DNA of 64,000 nucleotides from the NCBI GenBank assembly GCA_009772895.1, contig WOUP01000003.1, positions 248,001 to 312,000 on the forward strand, read 5' to 3'. This DNA comes from Puniceicoccaceae bacterium 5H. Lineage in GTDB: Bacteria > Verrucomicrobiota > Verrucomicrobiia > Opitutales > Oceanipulchritudinaceae. Both the position numbers and the translations under genes were made by a program. The notes under the pieces were generated by a model. That model was not told the DNA's origin. It saw only the letters and a program-made list of their open reading frames with translations, and made no database searches. Shown here piece after piece: positions 34,688 through 44,478 of this stretch; position 1 is the stretch's first letter, and every line of letters begins with the position of its first letter.

Positions 34688-37600
34688 ATGAATTACAAGT
34701 CACGTCTCGCGTGCCGTGCGTCCGTGCTGGCCGCGTCGATGCTATACGCTTCCCTTGTCTACGCGCAAGATAGCGGTGCTGACGAAGATGAGGTGTTCAA
34801 CCTGTCACCCTTCGAAGTCACTGTCTCCAGCAATACTGGTTACCAAGAAACCGACACCCTCGCCGGTACCCGTATCCGTACGGACCTCCGCGACGTGGGT
34901 TCCGCGGTTTCCGTCGTCAACGAGCAGTTCCTCGATGACACCGGTGCCACCGACAACGCTTCCTTGCTCACCTATGTGACCAACACGGAAGTCGGCGGTA
35001 TCTCCGGCAACTTCGTGGGTGCAGGTAATGGTGCGGTGGTCGACACTGCAGATCAGCGTCTGAACCCGAACAACAATACGCGTGTTCGCGGCCTTACTGC
35101 GGCTGACAACACCCGTAACTTCTTCCTCACGAATATCCCGTGGGACTCCTACAACACCAGCCGTATCGACCTCCAACGCGGTCCGAACGCGGTGCTCTTC
35201 GGTGTGGGTAGCCCGGCCGGTATCATCAATGCCAATGTCGACGCCGCCACGATCGGCGCCGATTCCACGGACATTGATGCTCGCTACGGCAGCTACGGCA
35301 GCTACCGCGGCTCGTTGAATCACAACCAGACGATTCTCGATGACGAGTTGGCGGTGCGTGTGGCCCTGTTGCACGATCAGCAGTACTACCGCCAGGATCC
35401 GGCATACGAAAAGGACAGCCGCCAGTTTGTGGCTTTTCGCTACGATCCGAAATGGCTGCGCTTTGATGGAGCCCGCACGACGATCAAGTTTTCGTACGAA
35501 AACGGCGAAATCGATGCGAATCGCCCGCGCACCACGCCTCCGCTAGACGCGATCACGCCGTGGTTCACGGACTTGAACCAGATCACGGCAGACCCCTCGC
35601 ACCTTGGCGTGACGGATCCTGAGATCGTCGCGGCCCATCCGAACAGCGACTACGGCATGCGTCAGGCAAGCCTGGATGATGGCAGCCCCAGCCCGAACTA
35701 CAGCCCGTGGATCGGTGCTGCCGGTCGTCTCTACGATAACCCGGCGGCCGTTTTCCCCTACGCCAATTCGAGCCAGATGAATGGCGCCTTCGACGGGCGT
35801 GGCGGTTGGGACTATTTCGCTCCTAATGCCAATACCTATGGCGCGCTCGGGGTGGATTCCAGCGGAAACCTCGTTCAGGACGACGCGATCGACAGCATGC
35901 CCTGGAGCCCGTATTCCGGTATCGTCACGTATGACACCTATGCGGTCAATGCGGCCCTGCCGTATTCGGACATGGGTGCCTACAAGGCCAAGTCGTTGAC
36001 GGATACCTCGATTTTCGATTTCAAGAACAAGCTGCTGGAAGGGCCCAACAAGCACGAGTGGCAGGACTTCGACGTCCACACCGTTCAGTTGACGCAGACC
36101 TTCATGGACAACCTGTTCGGTTTCGATGTAGCCTGGGATAGCCAGAACTACACGCAAGGCCGTCAGGATATGCTCAGCGGCTTTGCCCAGGCGCTCACGG
36201 TCGACATCAACGCCTTCTATCCGGATGGTACGCCCAACCCGAACGTGGGACGTCCGATGGTGGTGAGCGACTCGATCAGCAACGTCGAGCAGATCATCGA
36301 GCGGGATACGATCCGTGTCCAGGCCTTTGCCGATGTGGACCTGAAGAACTATCTGGACCCGGAAAGTACGCTGACCAAGATCCTCGGTCGGCACACCTTT
36401 ACCGCGCTTTATAACCGCAGCCAAAATGACGAAGACAACTACACCTGGTGGCGCTACATCGCCGACGACAGCTATGGTGTCTTTGCCAATGCGGAACAGC
36501 GCAACAGCGGTGAACGTGCGATCGCCACGGTCAGCTACCTCGGCGACAGCCTGGTGGGCGCCGACAGCGCTTCCGGTGCCCACATCTCCAACATCACCGC
36601 GCGCCAGGTCCCCTCGAGCGGTTCGTTGAACGCGTTCATTCCGGATTACGATTTCATCAACGGCGCGAATCCCACGTCCTACATGGTCGACGACAGTGGA
36701 GACGTGACGGACATGTATGAGACCGAGAATCCGGCCAACTACGTCGGCTGGACGAATAATTACAACCTCGGCATCATCTCCGACACCACCGACCGCGATG
36801 GTGTGACGACCAATCACAACACGAAGCGTCAGGTTATCGATTCCAAGGCCTTCGTCTGGCAGGGTTACCTCTTCGGTGGTAACGTGGTCCCGCTGCTCGG
36901 TTACCGCGAAGACACGGTTGAGTCCTATAACATGGGCTACACCGGCGAAGCGGGCAACTATCAGCAAACCGGCTGGAACAAATTGGCCGAATTCGAAGAC
37001 GACAGCCTCACGAAGAGCCTGATGGTTCACTCTCCGGAGTTCGTGAATAAGTATCTGCCGTTCAACAGCACGATCAGCGTCTTCTGGAACGAGTCGGAGA
37101 ACTTCAACCCGGCGGGTGTCCGCCAGGATGTGGTGGGTAGGGATCTGCCGCCGCCCACCGGCGAAACCCAGGACTACGGTTTCCTCCTCTCCTCGTTCGA
37201 CAATCGCGTGTCGTTCAAGGTGACCTGGTATGAAACGGACGTGAGCAACGCGACCATCGAAGGCTTTAATGGCATGTATATGCTGGGTGCCGCCGAGGCG
37301 TGGGGCTATATGTTCGCCAAGCAAGCTCAGGAAGGCGTGGGTAGTTTCGCCGGTGACAACCAGGATTACATCCCGGGCCCGGATCAAACTGAAGCCGAAG
37401 CGATTGCCGAACAGGAGAGTGCCATCGCGGCCTTCATGGACAACCTGCCGGACCAGGCCTTCTACGACTACTGGGATATCAATCTGGATGACTACGCCAC
37501 CTGGATCAACTACACCCAGCAGTCCACCTTGGCGGTGACGGGCGACACCCACTCCGAAGGTGTGGAATTCGAGCTCTTCCTCCAGCCGACGGACAATTGG

Positions 37601-38227
37601 AACATCACGGTGAATGCCGCCAAGACCACCGCCAGCCGCACGAACCTTGCCGGTTCGCTGGTCGACTGGGTCGAGGAACGTTACGACGTCTACAACAATA
37701 CCGACGCGGGTCTCGTCCGTATGTGGGGTCCCTGGTATAACCCGGGTGAGACCGTTCGCGGCAAGTTCAACCGCGAGTTCATGTCTCAGTACAACCTCTA
37801 TCGCCAGCTGGAAGGCAGCGATGTGGCCGAACTCCGTCCCTGGCGCTTCAACATCGTCACCAACTACAACTTCTCGGGCGATTCGTTCCTGAAGGGTGTG
37901 AACATTGGCGGTGCCTACCGCTGGCAGGACAAGATCGTGCTCGGCTACCCGATCATTGACGAAGACGGTGATCCCTCCACCTCGGAGGATAACTACTACG
38001 ACATCGACAATCCCTGGAAGGGCGATGCCGAATACCACATCGACCTGTGGGTGGGCTACTCGCGCACCATCTTCGACGATGTCGAATGGCGCCTGCAGCT
38101 GAACGTGCGCAACGCCTTCGGTGAAGACGATCTGATCCCGATCAACGTCCAGTACGACGGCAGCCCGGCTCAATACCGCATTCCGGAAAGCACGACCTGG
38201 ACGCTCAGCAGCTCGTTCAAGTTCTAG
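34688..38227 (+). CDS. Large TonB-dependent receptor of the mannan locus
   Basis: 1179 residues. The signal peptide (to VYAQ) is followed by the acidic DEDEVFNLSPFEV motif that commonly opens Opitutae receptors and probably serves as TonB box. The plug has TLAGTRIRTDLRDVGSAVSVV, a variable glycine-rich insert, TRVRGL, RIDLQRGPNAVLFGVGSPAGIIN, and the barrel ends WTLSSSFKF. There is no carboxypeptidase-like or STN extension, so it is a transporter rather than a transducer. Position between a sugar-sensing regulator and the GH9 gene suggests uptake of manno- or gluco-oligosaccharides. No SusD partner gene follows. A strong terminator separates it from GH9. Confidence 0.9.
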   Translation: MNYKSRLACRASVLAASMLYASLVYAQDSGADEDEVFNLSPFEVTVSSNTGYQETDTLAGTRIRTDLRDVGSAVSVVNEQFLDDTGATDNASLLTYVTNTEVGGISGNFVGAGNGAVVDTADQRLNPNNNTRVRGLTAADNTRNFFLTNIPWDSYNTSRIDLQRGPNAVLFGVGSPAGIINANVDAATIGADSTDIDARYGSYGSYRGSLNHNQTILDDELAVRVALLHDQQYYRQDPAYEKDSRQFVAFRYDPKWLRFDGARTTIKFSYENGEIDANRPRTTPPLDAITPWFTDLNQITADPSHLGVTDPEIVAAHPNSDYGMRQASLDDGSPSPNYSPWIGAAGRLYDNPAAVFPYANSSQMNGAFDGRGGWDYFAPNANTYGALGVDSSGNLVQDDAIDSMPWSPYSGIVTYDTYAVNAALPYSDMGAYKAKSLTDTSIFDFKNKLLEGPNKHEWQDFDVHTVQLTQTFMDNLFGFDVAWDSQNYTQGRQDMLSGFAQALTVDINAFYPDGTPNPNVGRPMVVSDSISNVEQIIERDTIRVQAFADVDLKNYLDPESTLTKILGRHTFTALYNRSQNDEDNYTWWRYIADDSYGVFANAEQRNSGERAIATVSYLGDSLVGADSASGAHISNITARQVPSSGSLNAFIPDYDFINGANPTSYMVDDSGDVTDMYETENPANYVGWTNNYNLGIISDTTDRDGVTTNHNTKRQVIDSKAFVWQGYLFGGNVVPLLGYREDTVESYNMGYTGEAGNYQQTGWNKLAEFEDDSLTKSLMVHSPEFVNKYLPFNSTISVFWNESENFNPAGVRQDVVGRDLPPPTGETQDYGFLLSSFDNRVSFKVTWYETDVSNATIEGFNGMYMLGAAEAWGYMFAKQAQEGVGSFAGDNQDYIPGPDQTEAEAIAEQESAIAAFMDNLPDQAFYDYWDINLDDYATWINYTQQSTLAVTGDTHSEGVEFELFLQPTDNWNITVNAAKTTASRTNLAGSLVDWVEERYDVYNNTDAGLVRMWGPWYNPGETVRGKFNREFMSQYNLYRQLEGSDVAELRPWRFNIVTNYNFSGDSFLKGVNIGGAYRWQDKIVLGYPIIDEDGDPSTSEDNYYDIDNPWKGDAEYHIDLWVGYSRTIFDDVEWRLQLNVRNAFGEDDLIPINVQYDGSPAQYRIPESTTWTLSSSFKF

Positions 38228-38284
38228 ACATCGTAGCTGCCCTATAGCAGCCGCGATTGTAACGGAGGCACAACCTCGCGTTGC

Positions 38285-38310
38285 CGCAGGGCGGCGGTCC
38301 CCGCCCTGCG
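38285..38310 (+). repeat. GC-rich hairpin after the TonB receptor
   Basis: CGCAGGGCGG and CCGCCCTGCG pair perfectly around six bases, 57 bases after the receptor stop and 50 bases before the terminator. No T tract follows; it may protect the mRNA 3' end. Confidence 0.6.
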
Positions 38311-38359
38311 ATGCCCTCCGCGAAATTTCAGGATAATCAACAGGGGACCGGTTAGAAGT

Positions 38360-38396
38360 AATCGAAGCCATGACATCTCATGGCTTCGATTCTTTT
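38360..38396 (+). terminator. Strong terminator of the TonB receptor gene
   Basis: AATCGAAGCCATGA and TCATGGCTTCGATT pair over 14 bases around CATC, and CTTTTT follows. Textbook rho-independent form. Confidence 0.92.
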
Positions 38397-38513
38397 TGTA
38401 CGCGTAATAGGGCACACGGACGGCTCAGGCCTACTCGTGATTGGCTCAACTGAGTGAGTGGAGCCTGGGTTGCGAAGGTGCCTGCGCCGGGATACGATGC
38501 TCGTCGAAACCCT

Positions 38514-40199
38514 ATGCCGTTACCCAAAACACTCCTCTCCCTTGGGCTGTGTGCTGCATTATCCGCCGCCCATGCCACCGAATCCACTTCCCTCATCCGC
38601 CTCAACCAGGTCGGCTACCCCGAAGACGGGGAAAAAATCGCCAGTGTGGTCGGCGGTGGATTCGAAACCTTCCGCGTGATCGACCTCGATACCGGTGAAT
38701 CGGTGCTCGAGGGCAAGCTCACGTCTGCCGTCGATTGGCCCCTCTCGGGCGAAACGCTGCAACAGGCTGATTTCTCCAAGCTGGACGACGCCGGTCATTA
38801 CCGCCTGCTGGTTGACGACCTCGGCCTCTCACATGACTTCGATGTGGGCGGTAAAGAGCGCCGAGACTTGCTGATCAGCACCATTCGCGGCTTCTACTTG
38901 CACCGCGTTTCGACCGCACTCGAGCCCGAGTACGCGGGCAAGTTTGCGCGTCCGCTGGGCCATCCGGACATGGACGTCGTCGTGCACAAATCGGCCGCGA
39001 CCGAAGCGCGCCCGGCCGGCTCCACTTATGCCGCGCCCAAAGGCTGGTACGATGCCGGCGATTACAATAAGTATGTCGTGAACTCCGGCATCACCTGCTA
39101 CACCATGATGCTGGCCTACGAGCTTTACGGCGATTATCTGGACGAAGTGCCGCTCAACATCCCCGAAAGCGGCAACACGGTGCCGGACCTGCTGGACGAA
39201 ATCCGGTGGAACCTGGACTGGATGCTGAATATGCAGGAGCCGGAGAGCGGCGCCGTGTATCACAAGTTGACGCACCTCAACTTCCAGGGCTTTGTCATGC
39301 CGCAGGAGGTGACGGCCAAGCGCTACTTCGTGGGCAAATCGACCTCTGCGGCCTATTGTTTTGCCGCGACGATGGCCCGTGCGAGCGTGGTTTATCAGGA
39401 TTTCGATCCTGCCTACGCTCATCAATGCCTCGAGGCGGCCCAAAAGGCCTTCGCCTGGGCTAACAAGCGTGAAGACGTGCCCTTCAAGAACCCCTCGGAT
39501 GTGGTGACCGGTGAATACGGCTACTCCGAAGGTGCGCGCGACTGGGCGGCGGCCGAACTGGCCGAAGTCACCGGCGAGGCGCTCTACCGCGACGTGCTGG
39601 CCGAGTCCAGCCACGACGCCTACGGCAAGCCCTCCTGGGCCGATTCGCGCGCGCTGGTCTTCTGGAGTCAACTGGTGCACGAAAAAGACAAGGCGGCCCG
39701 CAAGATGGTCGTTTCAGAAGCGGACAGGCTGCTGCAGATCGCCGAGGACAACCCCTACGGCGTGCCGATGCTGGAGGAAGACTTCATCTGGGGCAGTAAC
39801 GGCGAGTTGGCCAACAGGGGCGTTACGCTGCTGCTGGCTTACAAGGCGACCGGCAAGGATGCCTACTACCATGCCGCCGAGCAATGCCTCGACTACATCC
39901 TGGGCCGCAACGCGCTCGGTTACAGCTTCCTCATGGGGTGGGGCGACCTGCAGGTGGAGCATCCCCACCACCGCATCTCGTCGGCTGACGGCATCGACCA
40001 ACCCTACCCGGGCTGGGTCGTGGGTGGCCCCAATGCCATTGCGGCCGATCAGGAGCCGGCCGGCGGCATTTACTTTGGTCATCTACCCGCCAACACGTAT
40101 ATCGACGGCAAAGCCAGTTACGCGACCAACGAGGTGGCGCTGAACTGGAACGCGCCGCTGGTCTTCCTGCTGAGCGGTCTAGCCGCTGAAGAGGAATAG
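38514..40199 (+). CDS. Glycoside hydrolase family 9 enzyme with N-terminal immunoglobulin-like domain, secreted
   Basis: 561 residues from the ATG at 38514 (MPLPKTLLSLGLCAALSAAHA is the signal peptide). The cellulase N-terminal immunoglobulin-like domain runs to about residue 110 (LIRLNQVGYPEDGEKIASVV). The (alpha/alpha)6 domain shows Asp180 and Asp183 in GWYDAGDYNKYV (catalytic base and water positioning), the HPHHRIS block, and acid Glu540 in ATNEVALNWN. GH9 enzymes invert beta-1,4-glucan linkages; several with this layout are exo-acting or act on short oligosaccharides and glucomannan. Position in a mannan locus suggests glucomannan. Confidence 0.92.
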   Translation: MPLPKTLLSLGLCAALSAAHATESTSLIRLNQVGYPEDGEKIASVVGGGFETFRVIDLDTGESVLEGKLTSAVDWPLSGETLQQADFSKLDDAGHYRLLVDDLGLSHDFDVGGKERRDLLISTIRGFYLHRVSTALEPEYAGKFARPLGHPDMDVVVHKSAATEARPAGSTYAAPKGWYDAGDYNKYVVNSGITCYTMMLAYELYGDYLDEVPLNIPESGNTVPDLLDEIRWNLDWMLNMQEPESGAVYHKLTHLNFQGFVMPQEVTAKRYFVGKSTSAAYCFAATMARASVVYQDFDPAYAHQCLEAAQKAFAWANKREDVPFKNPSDVVTGEYGYSEGARDWAAAELAEVTGEALYRDVLAESSHDAYGKPSWADSRALVFWSQLVHEKDKAARKMVVSEADRLLQIAEDNPYGVPMLEEDFIWGSNGELANRGVTLLLAYKATGKDAYYHAAEQCLDYILGRNALGYSFLMGWGDLQVEHPHHRISSADGIDQPYPGWVVGGPNAIAADQEPAGGIYFGHLPANTYIDGKASYATNEVALNWNAPLVFLLSGLAAEEE

Positions 40200-40225
40200 A
40201 CGGTTGCCTCCCATTTTAACTGAAA

Positions 40226-40262
40226 AAAGGTGGCTCCCGTTGTCGGAGCCACCTTTCGTTTT
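40226..40262. terminator. Bidirectional terminator between GH9 and aldo/keto reductase genes
   Basis: AAAGGTGGCTCC and GGAGCCACCTTT pair perfectly around seven bases. CGTTTTAT follows on the plus strand and six A residues precede it, giving a T tract on the minus strand. Confidence 0.88.
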
Positions 40263-40285
40263 ATCCAAGTGAATGAGGCGGGGAA

Positions 40286-41260
40286 CTACAACCCGCCATA
40301 CCAGAAGGCGCGGCGCCACTGGTGCTTTTGCAGGCGCTTGATCTGTTCCGGGTTCAGGTCCGCCAGGTCGCTGACGGCGCAGTTGGCTTCCGCCTGGCCC
40401 ACGTTGCGAATGCCGGGGATGACGTTGCTCACCGCGGGGTGGGAGAGGGCAAACTTCAGGGCGAGTTGCGGCATGGTGTAGCCGCTGTCCTTGAAGTCGT
40501 CCTTGATTTTTTCCACGCGCTGCACCGTGCGCTCGAGGCGGTTTCCGGCGAAGAAATTGCGCCGGAAATCGTCTTCGGCAAAGGTATGATCCGCCGTGAA
40601 TTTGCCCGTCAGTGAGCCCTCGTCCAAGGCCACGCGCACGATCACGGCCACTCCATGGTCATGGGCGATAGGCAAAAGATCGGCTGCGGGCTCCTGCTCA
40701 AAGATATTGTAGATCAGCTGCACGGAGTCGATCCAGCCACCGCGGATGAGGTCGATCACGCTGTTCTGGTCATGCTCGGGCGTCGAGATGCCGATGTGGC
40801 GGATCTTGCCCTCCTGCTGGAGCTTGCGCAGGATGGCGAAAGGCTGCGGGTCGCGGTTCCAGGCGCGCGTCCAGGTGTGCAATTGCAGCAGGTCGATCGT
40901 GTCGGTGCCCAGGTTGCGCAGGCGTTCTTCCACATTTTTGCGCAAGTGGGCTTCGCTGTAGCGGTCCTCCCAGTTTTCGAAGTAGGAGGGCGGCCAGTCA
41001 CCCGGGGCGGGGGCGGTCTTGGTCGCGACGAAAATCTCTTCCTTGCGCTCCTTCAGCACCTGGCCGATCACACGCTCCGAGCGGCCTTCGCCATACCCTT
41101 CTGCGGTGTCGATGAAGTTGACGCCCATATCGAGCGCGCGGTGCAGGGCAGCGACGGAATCCTTGTCGTTCTGCGGGCCCCAACTGCCGCCAATGGCCCA
41201 GCCGCCGAAGCCGATTTCCGAAGTTTCAAAGCCGGTTTTTCCAAAAGCACGGTATTTCAT
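40286..41260 (-). CDS. Aldo/keto reductase
   Basis: 324 residues, full length. The catalytic tetrad is visible: Asp51 in NFIDTAEGYGEG, Tyr56, Lys81 in VATKTA, and His in DLLQLHTW. NADPH-binding features include GNVIPG-like VIPGIRNVGQAEAN near the C-terminus. Cytoplasmic NAD(P)H-dependent reductase or dehydrogenase of a sugar or aldehyde. It converges on the GH9 gene, so its link to the mannan locus is by position only. The substrate is not predictable. Confidence 0.88.
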   Translation of the reverse strand: MKYRAFGKTGFETSEIGFGGWAIGGSWGPQNDKDSVAALHRALDMGVNFIDTAEGYGEGRSERVIGQVLKERKEEIFVATKTAPAPGDWPPSYFENWEDRYSEAHLRKNVEERLRNLGTDTIDLLQLHTWTRAWNRDPQPFAILRKLQQEGKIRHIGISTPEHDQNSVIDLIRGGWIDSVQLIYNIFEQEPAADLLPIAHDHGVAVIVRVALDEGSLTGKFTADHTFAEDDFRRNFFAGNRLERTVQRVEKIKDDFKDSGYTMPQLALKFALSHPAVSNVIPGIRNVGQAEANCAVSDLADLNPEQIKRLQKHQWRRAFWYGGL

Positions 41261-41399
41261 GAGGTAGGTAAGATAAGGTAGATTGCAGGGGGAGACTGAA
41301 CTGTCTGTTCAGGCTGCGTGTGCCTGGCAGCAGAGGCAACGGTAAAGCAGCCCTCTCTTACTCACACAGATGAATGCCGCGTTGCCGAGGAGGAGGGCG

Positions 41400-44315
41400 C
41401 TACCTCTGCCTTAAGAGTGCATCCAGCGTCTTGAGCAGCTCGCGTGACTGGAGGGGCTTGGCGAGGTAGGCATCGCAACCCGCCTTGAGGCAGCGGTCAC
41501 GGTCCTCCTTCATGGCGTGGGCGGTCATGGCAATGACGGGCAGGAGCAGGCCGCGCTGGCGGATGGCGGCCGCCGTGGAGTAGCCATCCAGCCCCGGCAT
41601 GCGCATGTCGAGCAGGACGGCGTCGATCGAGCGGTCGGCATCGAGCTTGTCCAGCGCCTGATGGCCGTCGTTCGCCGTATCGACCTTCGCGTGGCGATCC
41701 TGGAGCAAACGCACCGCCAGGCGCCGGATCTCCTCATTGTCGTCGACCACCAACACATAGGCGCCGGCGAGGTCTACTTCGGTCGACAGGGTGTGCTGTG
41801 CTTCGGGGGCGTCGGGTACGACCGGCAGAGGGTGCCGCAAGTCGGCTACCGGTTGTTCTCCGGCCGCGATCCGTAAGCGGAAGATACTGCCTTTGCCCTC
41901 TTCGCTCTCCAAAGAGATGCCGCCTCCCAGCATTCTGGACAACCGCTGGCTGATGGTAAGGCCCAGCCCCGCACCGCTGGTATCGCCACGATGTGTCTGG
42001 AAGAACGGGTCGAACAGGCGTGCCTGATCTTCCTGGCGGATGCCAATGCCGGTGTCTTCCACCGCAAACTCGAGCTGTGCTTTTTCTGGCAGATATTTCA
42101 GGGCCACCCGGACTTCGCCCTGGCGGGTAAACTTGACCGCGTTGCCGATCAGGTTGATCAGGATCTGCCGTAGACGGGTGGGATCGGTCGAGATAGCGGC
42201 CGGCAAAGGGCTCTCTGCACGTAGGAGCAGGCGGGTTTCGGACTCGTCCGCGCGCACCTGCATCAGGGCGAGGACTTCGCGGGCCAACTCCCACGGATCG
42301 ACCGGCTGGAAGTTCAGCTCCAGGCGGCCGGCCTCGATGCGCGAAAGGTCCAGGATCTCGTTGATCAGTTCGAGCAGGTGGTCACCGTTGCGCAGGATGG
42401 TTTCGACACAGTCCACGGAAAGCTCGTCCTGCACCTGTTGGGAGAGGATTTCGGCAAAGCCGATGATGGCCGTCATCGGCGTGCGGATCTCGTGGCTCAC
42501 GTGGGCCAGAAATTCGCTTTTGGCGTGGCTGGCCGCATCGGCGGCGCGCTTGGCCTCTTTCAGGGCTTCTTCCATGCGGGTCCGCTCGGTGAGGTCGAGC
42601 ATCGAGCCGATCATGCGGTAGGGCTTGCCCGAGGCGTCACGCGCGATGTAGCCGCGATCGAGGAAGACCGCATAGGTGTTGTCGTTCTTGCGGAAGCGGT
42701 ATTCGTGGCTCCAGGTGTCGGTGGCGGAATTGATCGCCGCCCGGACGTCGTTCCAGACGCGTTGGCAGTCTTCCGGGTGAATACGGTCCATCCAATGCTT
42801 CGAGGTACTGCCGAGGGCATTGGGAGGGCAGCCGAAGTGCTGGAGCGTGGCCGCATTCCAGGAGACTTCATCGGACTGTAAATCCCAGTCCCAGATCACG
42901 TCGTTGGTGGCCAGGTTCACCAGTCGGTAGCGTTCTTCGCTTTCGTGGAGGGCTTCCTGGGTAGACTTCAGGTCGTGGATATCGGTGCAGGTGCCGAACC
43001 AGCGCACGATCTCCCCTTCGGCGTTACGGGAGGGCAGGGCGCGTCCAACGAACCAGCGATAGGTCCCGGTCGAGATGTCCTTGAAGCGGTATTCGACGCT
43101 GTAAGGCTCGCCGGTGCGCAGTGAGCGCCTCCAGATCCGCATCGTTGGCTCCACGTCGTCCGGATGCAGGTAATCCGCCCAGTTCCAGCCCCGATTTTCG
43201 TCGCGAGGCATGCCGGTAAATTCATACCAGCGTCGGTTGAAGTATTCGTGGTAGCCGTCCGCATTGGTCGTCCAGACGAGTTGGGGCATGGCATCGGCCA
43301 GCGCGCGGAATTGTGCTTCGCTTTGACGCAACTGCTCCTCTGCCTCGAGCCGGTCCGTGATGTCGGTATTGCTGCCAAACCAGCGGATTACGTTGCCGCT
43401 TTGGTCGCGGACGGGCACCGCGCGTGAGAGAAACCAGCGGTATGAACCATCCGCCGCCCGGAGTGGGAAGGTGTCTTCCCATTTTTCTCCTGTGGCGAAA
43501 CACTGCGAGATGCGTTCCACCACTCGGTCGACGTGGTCGGGATGATGCACCTGACGCCAGCCCCAGCCCTGCATTTGCTCTAAAGTGGTGCCGGTATAGT
43601 CGAACCACCGCTGGTTATACCAGAAAATCCAGCCGTTGGCGTCGGCCATCCAGGCCAACTGGCTGATGTTGTCTGCCAGGGTTCGAAAGCGGGATTCGCT
43701 CAGCGAGAGCTCTGCCTCATGGGGGTGAGGAGACTCTGGCGGCCGTGCGGCTGCCCGGTAAAGGTCTGCGGCATAGCCGCTCAGGTCGCCGAACAGCCGC
43801 GCTTCTTCTTGTGAAAACGGGCGGGCGCCGGTGGAACGGAAGGCCCACGTGAGACCGAAGACGCCCTCGCCGCCTGCGAAAAGCGTGACCAGCGCCCAGC
43901 CGATGGGGGCCTGCGCGTCATCCAGAGAGGGAAGGACACGCCCAGGGCGCTCCAGTAAAAGGCTCTCACCAGGCTTGAGGTGGGCAGTCAGTTCGGCAAC
44001 TTCTCCCTGCAACGGTTGCTTCACCAGGGTGGCTAGTTCGCCCACTGCCGCTTCCCAGCGAAACTGGGCTCCGCAGAGGCTGATGGCAGCAGATCCGGCA
44101 CGGCAGAGTCGGGCGACCTGTTCCAGCGCAGCATTCAGCAATCCGTTGGGCTCATGTGCGACGAGTTTGGCTAAGCTCCGATAGGCCTCCGCCTCGCTGA
44201 AATAGTCTGGGTGGGGACCATCTTCAGGAATCGGCACCAACACCTTATCCCAGCTACGGGAGCGCAGCTCTGTCTTCTTGCTTAGGCCGTTTGGCATATG
44301 GCCCCCGGTATCCAT
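41400..44315 (-). CDS. Multi-PAS hybrid sensor histidine kinase with C-terminal receiver
   Basis: 971 residues, soluble (no membrane segments). An N-terminal GAF-like region (about 45-190) precedes three PAS/PAC units, each with FDYTG/WYEFTG-like starts and RWFGS/RWFGT ends. HisKA follows with phospho-acceptor His608 in AHVSHEIRTPM, then the ATPase domain (LINLIGNAVKFT, DTGIGI, GAGLGL) and a receiver with Asp903 in VLLDMRMPGLDG and Lys in LAKPL. It senses a cytoplasmic or diffusible signal. A second in-frame ATG at 44297 has a G-rich stretch before it and could be the true start. No partner regulator adjoins it. Confidence 0.92.
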   Translation of the reverse strand: MDTGGHMPNGLSKKTELRSRSWDKVLVPIPEDGPHPDYFSEAEAYRSLAKLVAHEPNGLLNAALEQVARLCRAGSAAISLCGAQFRWEAAVGELATLVKQPLQGEVAELTAHLKPGESLLLERPGRVLPSLDDAQAPIGWALVTLFAGGEGVFGLTWAFRSTGARPFSQEEARLFGDLSGYAADLYRAAARPPESPHPHEAELSLSESRFRTLADNISQLAWMADANGWIFWYNQRWFDYTGTTLEQMQGWGWRQVHHPDHVDRVVERISQCFATGEKWEDTFPLRAADGSYRWFLSRAVPVRDQSGNVIRWFGSNTDITDRLEAEEQLRQSEAQFRALADAMPQLVWTTNADGYHEYFNRRWYEFTGMPRDENRGWNWADYLHPDDVEPTMRIWRRSLRTGEPYSVEYRFKDISTGTYRWFVGRALPSRNAEGEIVRWFGTCTDIHDLKSTQEALHESEERYRLVNLATNDVIWDWDLQSDEVSWNAATLQHFGCPPNALGSTSKHWMDRIHPEDCQRVWNDVRAAINSATDTWSHEYRFRKNDNTYAVFLDRGYIARDASGKPYRMIGSMLDLTERTRMEEALKEAKRAADAASHAKSEFLAHVSHEIRTPMTAIIGFAEILSQQVQDELSVDCVETILRNGDHLLELINEILDLSRIEAGRLELNFQPVDPWELAREVLALMQVRADESETRLLLRAESPLPAAISTDPTRLRQILINLIGNAVKFTRQGEVRVALKYLPEKAQLEFAVEDTGIGIRQEDQARLFDPFFQTHRGDTSGAGLGLTISQRLSRMLGGGISLESEEGKGSIFRLRIAAGEQPVADLRHPLPVVPDAPEAQHTLSTEVDLAGAYVLVVDDNEEIRRLAVRLLQDRHAKVDTANDGHQALDKLDADRSIDAVLLDMRMPGLDGYSTAAAIRQRGLLLPVIAMTAHAMKEDRDRCLKAGCDAYLAKPLQSRELLKTLDALLRQR

Positions 44316-44418
44316 GGATATTGGTATGCGGAGCGTTACTAGGTGTCAATCTAGAGCCAGGCTTCTTTTCCCCGCCATGGAGCCGCTGACGTGTCTTTTC
44401 TCCTACAGGCGGTTATAA

Positions 44419-44451
44419 AAAATGACCTGCAGCGAGGCCACAGGTCATTTT
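44419..44451 (-). terminator. Terminator of the SYLF-domain gene
   Basis: An 11-base arm AAAATGACCTG (44419-44429) pairs with CAGGTCATTTT (44441-44451) around 11 bases. On the minus strand the T tract TTTTTTATAACC follows. It lies 28 bases past the stop. Confidence 0.82.
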
Positions 44452-44478
44452 GCAGATCAGGAAAAAGCGTGCGGTTGC

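Noticed and set aside
35543-38371. A 942-codon open frame antiparallel to the mannan TonB receptor
   Set aside because: It is a shadow of high-GC codon use. The plus strand encodes a clear receptor with signal peptide, plug and terminal aromatic residue; the antisense product has no domains.
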